From NCBI GenBank assembly GCA_902535565.1, contig CACAUH010000079.1, positions 1 through 5,495 of the forward strand: a stretch of DNA of 5,495 bases, read 5' to 3'. Below the pieces are notes generated by a model. The model searched no databases. It was not told where the DNA came from and was given only the letters and a program-made list of their open reading frames with translations. A program made the position numbers and the translations under genes. Source of the DNA: an uncultured Bacteroidota bacterium. GTDB taxonomy: Bacteria > Bacteroidota > Bacteroidia > Flavobacteriales > UA16. Positions 1 to 5,495 of the stretch are shown here, one piece after another (within the stretch, counting starts at the first letter, position 1; each line of letters opens with the position of its first letter).

Positions 1-364
1 GGATTTTTCCCTTCTTGATCTTGAACGGTTCACCTTCTGTCGGATGGCATGTTGCACCGATGGTCGCAACAATGACCTTCTGACCTGCTGCCACATTGGG
101 GGCGCCACAGACGATGTGAAGTGGAGCATCAGTGCCGATGTCCACGGTTGTGACCCGGAGTCGGTCCGCATTTGGATGTTGTGCACAGGTCAGCACCTCC
201 CCGACAACCATTCCTTTTAGTCCGCCGGGGATGACGGGTATTTCATCCAAGCCTTCAACTTCGAGGCCACTTGCGGTGAGGATGTCGCAAAGGTCCGCAG
301 GCGAGTGCTCGGGAGCGCCATTGAGGGGAAGCCAAGAGGCAATCCAATCCAAGGAAATCTTCAT
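1..364 (-). CDS. pheT: Phenylalanine-tRNA ligase beta subunit, N-terminal part (partial)
   Basis: This is the beta subunit of the cytoplasmic alpha2-beta2 enzyme that charges tRNA-Phe with phenylalanine. Only the first 121 codons are in the window; the gene continues past the left edge, and the family is usually about 800 residues. The protein opens with MKISLDWIASWLPL, the typical PheT start, followed by the ILTASGLEVEG segment (residues 28-38). The tRNA-binding OB-fold domain then begins near residue 51: VVGEVL (53-58), HPNADRLRVTTVD (63-75), IVCGAPNVAAGQKV (84-97) and FKIKKGKI at the edge. These are signature stretches of the family. The ATG at 364-362 is chosen because the family almost always starts at this MKIS-like segment. 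No Shine-Dalgarno sequence lies upstream. It is divergent from the acyltransferase gene with only eight bases between them, so its promoter must lie inside or overlap that gene's 5' end. Identification is firm; the unseen catalytic-like and anticodon-binding domains cannot be checked. Confidence 0.95.
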   Translation of the reverse strand, partial: MKISLDWIASWLPLNGAPEHSPADLCDILTASGLEVEGLDEIPVIPGGLKGMVVGEVLTCAQHPNADRLRVTTVDIGTDAPLHIVCGAPNVAAGQKVIVATIGATCHPTEGEPFKIKKGKI

Positions 365-372
365 GATGGCAA

Positions 373-1563
373 TTGGTGGTGAAGTCGGAGCATGTAGCAG
401 CCCATGACGGTGACTCAGGGCCTGCCCGATTGCTTTTCTCCGCGCACCAGAATGGACTGACAGACCCCGTTCTGGCCTGTGTAACACTGCCTCAACAGCT
501 GCACTACTTCACCCGTGCAGACGTCTTCACCAATCCGATTGCCCGTTACTTCATCCTTCGGCTCAACATGATGCCGGTGTTCAGGCCCATCGACCGCACA
601 CCTGACATGGTGGAGCGCAACAGAACCACCTTCGATGCGGCGCACCAACGGTTGGATGCTGGCGCCGCTTGCGGCATATTCCCTGAGGCCAGCCAATTGG
701 ACGAGCGTCGCACCCGCCGATTCAAGCACGGATCGGCTCGCTTTATCCTAAGTGCTTTAAGCCGCCCGGCAGTGAAAGCGCGGGGCCTTGAAGTCATCCC
801 AATGGCCTTCGATTTCGAGCGATATGAGGGCTACCGGAGCAAGGCAAGAATCCGCATCGCCCGGCCTCTGGACCTCTCTGGACTGCCTGAAGGTTCGGAT
901 GATTCCGGGCCCTATCGGGTGCTATTGAGTGAGCAGATGCGAGACGCCATGGTGGACTTGTCCGTGGAACTCGTGAAAGGAGACCACTATGATGCGCACT
1001 TGGCCCTTTGCCGGTATGCTGAGGGCAGAACAGGAACCAGACCCGATCCCGATTGGCTTGCCGAACGCGGACAGGCCTTGGTCAGCGCTGGAAAGGATTC
1101 TCTGCTCGGTTTTCGCGAACTGATTGCATCGGGAATTTCACACCCCCGCCGTGGAGACGGATTCGCCGCCATTGGAAGATTGCATGCCCACGGGCTAACC
1201 TCCCTGACCCCGTTGGCCTTGCGGCTGCCGGCATGGGCTATATTCAGGTTGACAGCGGGCTGGTGGCCCAGGCTCTTGGAACCCACGATGGCCAAACGCA
1301 TCAAACAGGTGGGCTTCCGAACCACCGGCTCGATTCCCGCCGCGATGATGGGCATCCTCTTGACATGGCTGACCATCAGCGCCTTGGTCACGGTCTGGAC
1401 CACAGATCCCATTCTGGGGTTGTTGACCCTTCCCTTTCTCAGAATTTGTCAAGCTGTGGCCATGCCCTTCGAAGACGCATGGATCGACCGCATAGAAGAG
1501 CGACGAGCACGTCGATTCACAGGGAACCCATGGATTAAGAAATGGGCCAAAACCTTAGATTAA
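373..1563 (+). CDS. PlsC-like membrane acyltransferase (glycerolphosphate / lysophosphatidate type)
   Basis: This is probably a membrane-bound acyltransferase that moves an acyl chain onto glycerol-3-phosphate, lysophosphatidate or a similar acceptor. Counting from the TTG at 373 (396 residues), motif I is AHQNGLTD (24-31), with catalytic-type H25 and D31 in an H-x5-D spacing that I recall from Bacteroidota relatives. TRADVF (48-53), LNMMPVFR (64-71), GIFPEASQ (101-108) and VIPMAF (141-146) match blocks II to IV. The C-terminal part carries two hydrophobic stretches, about 278-298 and 322-362, as in related proteins. An in-frame stop at 364-366 rules out any earlier start, so translation begins at TTG 373, GTG 376 or GTG 379; no ATG is available before motif I. 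That leaves only about 24 residues before motif I, where relatives usually have a longer hydrophobic lead. Motif III reads FPEA rather than the common FPEG. The exact substrate cannot be told. The start is the least certain part. Confidence 0.85.
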   Translation: MVVKSEHVAAHDGDSGPARLLFSAHQNGLTDPVLACVTLPQQLHYFTRADVFTNPIARYFILRLNMMPVFRPIDRTPDMVERNRTTFDAAHQRLDAGAACGIFPEASQLDERRTRRFKHGSARFILSALSRPAVKARGLEVIPMAFDFERYEGYRSKARIRIARPLDLSGLPEGSDDSGPYRVLLSEQMRDAMVDLSVELVKGDHYDAHLALCRYAEGRTGTRPDPDWLAERGQALVSAGKDSLLGFRELIASGISHPRRGDGFAAIGRLHAHGLTSLTPLALRLPAWAIFRLTAGWWPRLLEPTMAKRIKQVGFRTTGSIPAAMMGILLTWLTISALVTVWTTDPILGLLTLPFLRICQAVAMPFEDAWIDRIEERRARRFTGNPWIKKWAKTLD

Positions 1564-1671
1564 TCGGGTTTTTAAAAGATCGAAGTCCCAGACTTGGCTG
1601 TCCTCTATCCCTCCCCCCTGCATCATCGGTTTCGTTGCTAACTTGACCGAACACTTCTGCATCAGAAAACC
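1564..1671 (+). promoter_or_regulatory. Intergenic region expected to hold the promoter of the two-component operon
   Basis: This 108-base gap separates the acyltransferase stop from the response-regulator start and is the longest non-coding stretch here. The only promoter-like string I see is TAACTTG at 1639-1645, one base short of the Bacteroidota -7 consensus TAnnTTTG. No TTG lies at the expected distance upstream: the nearest, at 1594-1596, is more than 40 bases away. The 20 bases before the ATG are A-rich near their end (AGAAAACC) with no Shine-Dalgarno sequence, which is usual for this phylum. A TTTTTAAAA run at 1568-1576 follows the acyltransferase stop, but no stem is seen. Read-through from the upstream gene cannot be excluded. 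Confidence 0.3.
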
Positions 1672-2352
1672 ATGGATAAGAAGAAGATTCTCGTTGTAGA
1701 CGATGAGGCAGATATCTTAGAAATTGTCCAGTATAACCTTGAAAAAGGCGACTTCGATGTCAACACTGCCTCCAATGGCATAGAAGCCATCGAGGTTGCT
1801 TCGGAATGGCACCCCGACCTCATCCTTCTCGATGTCATGATGCCGGAAATGGATGGCATGGAAACCTGCATGCGAATTCGGAGCAATGCGGAGTTGGAAA
1901 ACACAGTGATCGCATTTCTGACAGCCCGCGGTGAGGACTATAGCCAGATTGCGGGTTTTGAATCGGGAGCCGATGACTACATCACAAAGCCCATCAAACC
2001 TAGGGTTCTGTTAAGTCGAATCAAGGCCTTGCTCCGCAGGGGAACCATGACGAAGACATCCAATCAAGTGTTCAGTGGCAAGACCATCACGATTGATCGG
2101 GACCGGTATGTGGTGATTCAGAATGGGAAAGAGATGAACCTGCCCAAAAAGGAGTTTGAACTGCTGTCTCTTCTGGTCTCTCAGCCCGGAAAGGTGTTCT
2201 CGCGAAGCACCATTTTGTCTCAGGTTTGGGGCAGTCAAGTTGTAGTGGGAGACAGAACCATTGACGTGCACATCCGCAAGCTTCGTGAGAAGCTGGGTAA
2301 CGATTACTTCAAAACTGTGAAGGGCGTCGGATACAAGTTTGTCGAAGAATGA
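1672..2352 (+). CDS. OmpR/PhoB-family DNA-binding response regulator
   Basis: This is a cytoplasmic transcription factor of 226 residues, the normal size for the family, switched by phosphorylation from the partner kinase encoded next to it. The receiver domain spans about residues 4-122: acidic pair D10-D11, phospho-acceptor D54 in LLDVMMPEMDG, switch threonine T84, Y103, and K106 in DDYITKP. A winged-helix DNA-binding domain fills about 131-225, with the typical LPKKEFELLSLLV (157-169), RTIDVHIRKLREKL (195-208) and the closing VKGVGYKF (216-223). All key residues are present, so it should be active. The ATG at 1672 gives the canonical KKILVVDDE start. Its last codons overlap the kinase start by four bases (ATGA), which implies translational coupling. 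It resembles the PhoB/PhoP-like regulators of Bacteroidota, but no phosphate transport genes are nearby, so the stimulus and target genes are unknown. Confidence 0.96.
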   Translation: MDKKKILVVDDEADILEIVQYNLEKGDFDVNTASNGIEAIEVASEWHPDLILLDVMMPEMDGMETCMRIRSNAELENTVIAFLTARGEDYSQIAGFESGADDYITKPIKPRVLLSRIKALLRRGTMTKTSNQVFSGKTITIDRDRYVVIQNGKEMNLPKKEFELLSLLVSQPGKVFSRSTILSQVWGSQVVVGDRTIDVHIRKLREKLGNDYFKTVKGVGYKFVEE

Positions 2353-3392
2353 GTGTGCTGACACCGCGGGGGGTTGCCATCGCATCTGCTTTGGTGATCA
2401 CCCTGCTCGGCACGGGCATGTTCGCCCTTGTGCTCACCCTCTATGGTGTGCAGGCCCCCATTCAGGCATATGCATTGGTGTGCCTGAGCATGTTCATGCT
2501 GTCGATCGCCGTCACGTATTCAACCATTGAACGATTCATCTATCAAAAGGTCCGGATCATCTACAAAAACATCCACCGGTTCAAGAGTACCAAGGAGCGA
2601 GCCAAAGACCTGCGGATGGATGAAGACGTCATGGACAAGGTCCAGCAGGACGTGATGGGATGGGCTCAAGAACGGGTTCAGGAGATTTCCCAACTCAAGG
2701 AGCAAGAGAGCTTCAGAAAAGAGTTCATCGGCAACCTTGCCCATGAACTTAAAACGCCTGTATTCAACATTCAAGGCTACATCCTGACCTTGCTCGAAGG
2801 GGCACTAGAAGACCCCGACCACAACAGAAAGTTCCTCATTAAGGCAGCCAAAAATGTCGACCGGATGGCCGGTTTGATTGACGACTTGGACGTGATCACG
2901 AAAATTGAAGGCGGATCCTTAGAACTCGACCTTAGAAAATTTAACCTCACCACACTCGTGGTCGACGTTGTGGATCAGCTCGAACAGAAAGCAAAGCGGG
3001 CCGGTATTGAAGTCCAATTCATCGATGAAGCACGCCGAAATGTGGAGGTCATCGGAGACGCAAAAAAAATTGAACAGGTCGTCACAAACCTCGTTTCAAA
3101 CAGCCTTCGTTACGGCAAAGAAGGAGGGGAAACGCAAGTCCGATTCTATGACATGGACGAGCAAATGCTCGTGGAGATTGCCGATGACGGCATTGGCATG
3201 TCCGAAGAGCACCTGCCACGGATTTTTGAACGATTCTACCGGGTTGACAAAAGCCGATCCAGAAATGCAGGCGGCAGTGGGCTGGGCCTGTCGATTGTAA
3301 AGCACATCATCGAGGCACACGGTGAGACGATTTCTGTGCGCTCCACTCCCGATAAGGGATCCACTTTCGCATTTACCATGAAAAAGGCGTAG
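2349..3392 (+). CDS. Sensor histidine kinase, partner of the adjacent response regulator
   Basis: This is an inner-membrane histidine kinase of 347 residues that should autophosphorylate and pass the phosphate to D54 of the regulator encoded just upstream. Two hydrophobic helices lie at about 9-31 and 39-57, with only about seven residues (YGVQAPI) between them, so there is no periplasmic sensor domain. A charged, probably coiled linker (about 60-122) leads to the dimerisation domain with phospho-acceptor H132 in NLAHELKTPVFNIQGY. The ATP-binding domain follows: N box NLVSNSLRYG (247-256), G1 DDGIGM (279-284), F box RIFERFYRVD (291-300) and G2 GGSGLGLS (308-315). All catalytic motifs are intact. 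The ATG at 2349 overlaps the regulator stop as ATGA and gives a good membrane-insertion start. The stop at 3390-3392 directly touches the stop of the convergent hydrolase gene. It is PhoR/WalK-like in its core; the signal it senses is unknown. Confidence 0.96.
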   Translation: MSVLTPRGVAIASALVITLLGTGMFALVLTLYGVQAPIQAYALVCLSMFMLSIAVTYSTIERFIYQKVRIIYKNIHRFKSTKERAKDLRMDEDVMDKVQQDVMGWAQERVQEISQLKEQESFRKEFIGNLAHELKTPVFNIQGYILTLLEGALEDPDHNRKFLIKAAKNVDRMAGLIDDLDVITKIEGGSLELDLRKFNLTTLVVDVVDQLEQKAKRAGIEVQFIDEARRNVEVIGDAKKIEQVVTNLVSNSLRYGKEGGETQVRFYDMDEQMLVEIADDGIGMSEEHLPRIFERFYRVDKSRSRNAGGSGLGLSIVKHIIEAHGETISVRSTPDKGSTFAFTMKKA

Positions 3393-4052
3393 TCAAGCCT
3401 GCATCATTCCCGTGCCAGCCCCGTTGACAAAGGGGTTCGAGGCGCGTTCCTCTCCAATGGTGGTCATTGGGCCGTGGCCTGGCCAGACCTGCATGTCACC
3501 AGGCAATGTGTACAATACAGACTGGATACTGTCCACCAATGTTGGGGCATCTCCCCCGGGCAGATCTGTCCGACCTACACTTCCGCGAAACAGAACATCT
3601 CCTCCAACCACACGATTGCCCTCCTCATGCACAAAGACCACATGGCCCGGAGCATGGCCCGGCGTCCACCGGATGGTTAACCTGAGGTCTCCGAAAACCA
3701 AAACCTCCCCATCCACAAGTGAATCGGGATGCACATCGGGCAACGGGTCCATCGGAATCCCATACAGCTCGGCTGCCTTAGGTGCCATTGAATATGTCAG
3801 CCGGTCTTCCGCATGGACCCTCGGAAGGAGCCCATATCGCTCTTTCATTCCAGCACAACCCAGAACATGATCAAGGTGAGCATGGGTGAGCAGAAGAGCC
3901 CGTGGCATCCATCCGCGCCGATCGAGTTCATCCTCGAAGCGCCTCCACTCTTCGGGAGAGGACATGCCGGGATCAAACACGATGCCCCCATTAGCTCCGT
4001 CATGCAAAACGACGGTATTTTCAGAAAAAGCGTTGAATGCCATCGAGATCAT
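3393..4052 (-). CDS. Metallo-beta-lactamase-fold hydrolase, glyoxalase II-like (YcbL-type)
   Basis: This is a soluble dinuclear-metal hydrolase of 219 residues, probably acting on a thioester such as a hydroxyacyl-glutathione analogue, though the natural substrate is not evident. The N-terminus MISMAFNAFSENTVVLHD matches the family's F-x-x-NT start and is followed by GGIVFDPG (22-29). The metal ligands are complete: H57, H59, D61 and H62 in THAHLDH, H133 in TPGHAPGH, D152 in GGDVLF and H193 in WPGHGP. The stretch GSVGRTDLPGGD (157-168) and the late GEERASNPF (200-208) are typical of short glyoxalase II-like (YcbL) enzymes, which lack the longer C-terminal domain of classical GloB. The reading frame stays open upstream to 4316, but that part is antisense to the next gene and has no family similarity, so ATG 4052 is preferred; ATG 4043 is possible. 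It converges on the kinase gene with no bases between the stops. Confidence 0.93.
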   Translation of the reverse strand: MISMAFNAFSENTVVLHDGANGGIVFDPGMSSPEEWRRFEDELDRRGWMPRALLLTHAHLDHVLGCAGMKERYGLLPRVHAEDRLTYSMAPKAAELYGIPMDPLPDVHPDSLVDGEVLVFGDLRLTIRWTPGHAPGHVVFVHEEGNRVVGGDVLFRGSVGRTDLPGGDAPTLVDSIQSVLYTLPGDMQVWPGHGPMTTIGEERASNPFVNGAGTGMMQA

Positions 4053-4109
4053 GACCGCAAGTTGACCCAAAGGGAACAAACGGTTGCCCGCCTTCGTACT
4101 TTGCCTGTG
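4053..4109. promoter_or_regulatory. Short divergent intergenic region between the hydrolase and the propeller-protein gene
   Basis: The two genes point away from each other across only 57 bases, so both promoters should lie here or extend into the opposite coding sequence. The plus strand contains TACTTTG at 4097-4103, close to the Bacteroidota -7 consensus, but it sits only six bases before the ATG at 4110 and has no well-spaced TTG upstream. I see no convincing element for the minus strand. Neither start has a Shine-Dalgarno sequence. Confidence 0.3.
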
Positions 4110-5495
4110 ATGTCGGCAACCGGGATTCGGGTAGGCAGCCTCTGGCTGATGTTCACCCTGCTCATCTTGAGTGGGGCAAACGCCCAATTTCACAATGGCC
4201 TCGACATGGCCTTTGGCCAACAACGCGTTCAGTACCGGGCCTTCGATTGGCAGTACCTGGAAAAAGCCCCCTTCCAAGTTCAGTTCTACCAAGGCGGCCG
4301 AAAATTGGCCGAACACGCCCTTTTCAGTCTCTTAGCGGACTTGCCTTCGTCTGAAGCCGACTTTCAAATGAGACTTGGCGAGGGCGTTCAAGTGCTGGTC
4401 TACAACAAGCATGCGGATTTTCGCCAGAGCAACATCGGCATCGACGGCACGGCAGGAGGCAACATTGGCGGTACCACCACCATCCATGGCCGGAAACTTT
4501 TTGCTTGGTTCGACGGGGACCGAAGCGCATTTAGAAGGCAGCTTCGGTCTGGCTTAAACCGCGTGATGGTCCGGCAATTCCTGTATGGAGAAGACTGGAA
4601 AGATGTGGTCAAAAACACGCAGCTCTACGAGCTTCCTCGATGGATGGAAGACGGTATGGTTGGTGCCTTGTCTGGCCCCATGGCCCCTGCCGACCTCACC
4701 CACTTAAATGACTTGATTGGACAGGACGGCATCAGGGCGGTCCAAGTGCTCAATCAAAACGACGCCCGCATTGCTGGGGAAGCCGTTTGGCATTTCATTT
4801 TGGAAACCTTTGGTCGCCAAGCTGTCGTGGATGTGCTCAGCGGTTTCAGAGCGGGAAGAACGCTGGATGCTGGATTTCGTCGCATCGGATTTGACCTCGA
4901 GGGGATTTTGGCTGCGGCCCAGGCCCAACTGTTGCTCCGGGCATTCTCTCCGGAAGCGGCAGGTGTCGCGGCACAAGCGAGCTCATCGATTCTGCTCGAG
5001 GCCCAACCGGTCCGGGAAAAAGTCAAACACCTCGGCGACGTGCCACATCGTGCTGCGGGCAAATACAAGCACCACCGGTTCGCCACTTCTGCAAATGGAC
5101 AATGGACAGCATGGGCAACCGACGAACGCGGCCAAGTGCGCATATGGGCATCTGATGGTCGCCGCAAACGCTGTTTGGCCCGTTATGACCACAAGCTTGA
5201 CCGCATCGTCGACCCGACTTACCCAGTTCTTGCATGGCACCCCTCCGCCCCCATCCTTGCCCACATCCATGAAGAAAAGGGACGGGTATTTCTGACCACA
5301 ACCCATTTGGAATCAAGAGAAAGTGCCGAGCGTGAGTTGTTCAGAATTGAAAAGGTCATCCACCTCGATTGGTCCCCAGACGGTCAGAATATCGCCTTTG
5401 GCGGGGTTCGCGCTGGACAATCCGACGTCTACGTGTACAACACGCTGGCCGGTTCCCAAGTCGCTTTGTGGGACGACCCTTGGGATGACCTCCAA
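4110..5495 (+). CDS. Exported protein with pseudo-metalloprotease-like domain and TolB-like PD40 propeller (partial)
   Basis: The gene is open through the right edge, showing 462 codons with no stop. Relatives I recall from Bacteroidota, often labelled translocation protein TolB, are around 1000 residues, so about half is seen. A signal peptide is clear: a hydrophobic core at about 9-21, then ANA|QF, with likely cleavage after A25, so the protein is exported; no lipoprotein cysteine is present. Residues 26-280 are a conserved N-terminal domain with FGQQRVQYRAFDWQY (35-49), VYNKHADFRQSNIG (97-110), the GGNIGGTTTIHGRKLF stretch (116-131) and YELPRWMEDGM (173-183). This layout resembles peptidase-MA-like gluzincins, but the HExxH helix is replaced by LNRVMVRQFLYG. 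From about 320, propeller blades begin: FATSANGQWTAWATD (324-338), LAWHPSAPILA (374-384) and LDWSPDGQNIAFGG (419-432). The ATG at 4110 fits the signal peptide; in-frame GTG 4107 and TTG 4101 also exist. It is not the true TolB of the Tol-Pal system by architecture. Function unknown; possibly an envelope scaffold. Confidence 0.9.
   Translation, partial: MSATGIRVGSLWLMFTLLILSGANAQFHNGLDMAFGQQRVQYRAFDWQYLEKAPFQVQFYQGGRKLAEHALFSLLADLPSSEADFQMRLGEGVQVLVYNKHADFRQSNIGIDGTAGGNIGGTTTIHGRKLFAWFDGDRSAFRRQLRSGLNRVMVRQFLYGEDWKDVVKNTQLYELPRWMEDGMVGALSGPMAPADLTHLNDLIGQDGIRAVQVLNQNDARIAGEAVWHFILETFGRQAVVDVLSGFRAGRTLDAGFRRIGFDLEGILAAAQAQLLLRAFSPEAAGVAAQASSSILLEAQPVREKVKHLGDVPHRAAGKYKHHRFATSANGQWTAWATDERGQVRIWASDGRRKRCLARYDHKLDRIVDPTYPVLAWHPSAPILAHIHEEKGRVFLTTTHLESRESAERELFRIEKVIHLDWSPDGQNIAFGGVRAGQSDVYVYNTLAGSQVALWDDPWDDLQ

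Noticed and set aside
132..407. Plus-strand open frame of 91 codons at the left side
   Set aside because: It lies antisense to pheT, whose protein sequence is strongly conserved, and its translation is low-complexity Ser/Pro-rich text with no recognisable family.
987..1538. Alternative frames on both strands inside the acyltransferase
   Set aside because: The main frame holds the acyltransferase motifs and C-terminal hydrophobic segments; the alternatives lack any recognisable feature.
1561..1600. Possible intrinsic terminator after the acyltransferase, with a TTTTTAAAA run
   Set aside because: No GC-rich stem precedes the T-run; the short self-complementary TTTTAAAA leaves no loop and would not act as a terminator.
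4097..4103. TACTTTG as a -7 promoter element for the propeller-protein gene
   Set aside because: It is one base short of TAnnTTTG, lacks a properly spaced upstream TTG, and lies only six bases from the start codon.
4053..4316. In-frame upstream extension of the metallo-hydrolase (88 extra residues)
   Set aside because: The added residues match nothing in the family, whose proteins start at the MISMAFNAFSENT segment, and the stretch is antisense to the signal peptide and first domain of the propeller protein.
4717..5295. Plus-strand open frame of 192 codons in a second frame, and several minus-strand frames, across the right end
   Set aside because: The propeller-protein frame runs unbroken through the whole stretch and shows conserved motifs; the alternatives are rich in Arg, Ser and Pro and look like shadows.

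Overview
The window holds six protein genes and almost no spare DNA. It looks like a fairly GC-rich member of the Bacteroidota, possibly the Flavobacteriales. Two things point there. First, several proteins resemble lineage-typical versions: the PheT N-terminus, the acyltransferase with an HQN-type motif, and above all the large exported beta-propeller protein at the right end, whose layout I know only from this phylum. Second, no start codon has a clear Shine-Dalgarno sequence. This assignment rests on recognising families, not on a search.

Layout, left to right. Positions 1-364 (minus) carry the first 121 codons of pheT, the phenylalanine-tRNA ligase beta subunit, running off the left edge. 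Eight bases away and divergent, 373-1563 (plus) encodes a PlsC-like membrane acyltransferase with an unusually short N-terminus and a non-ATG start. A 108-base gap (1564-1671) follows. Then comes a two-gene operon, 1672-2352 and 2349-3392: an OmpR/PhoB-type response regulator and its histidine kinase, coupled by a 4-base ATGA overlap. The kinase has two membrane helices with almost nothing between them. Its stop codon directly abuts, tail to tail, that of a glyoxalase II-like metallo-hydrolase on the minus strand (3393-4052). After a 57-base divergent gap, 4110-5495 (plus) opens a long gene for an exported protein with a metalloprotease-like but apparently inactive N-terminal domain and a TolB-like (PD40) propeller. 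It runs off the right edge after 462 codons.

The genes look like ordinary chromosomal housekeeping and signalling genes rather than a mobile or defence island. Only the regulator and kinase clearly work together. The others share only their location: translation (pheT), phospholipid synthesis (acyltransferase), thioester or hydroxyacyl hydrolysis (metallo-hydrolase) and an envelope protein of unknown role. I saw no RNA gene, repeat, CRISPR array, insertion sequence or convincing terminator. The points most worth a second look are the pseudo-protease domain of the propeller protein, the abbreviated start and variant motifs of the acyltransferase, and the sensor-less kinase.
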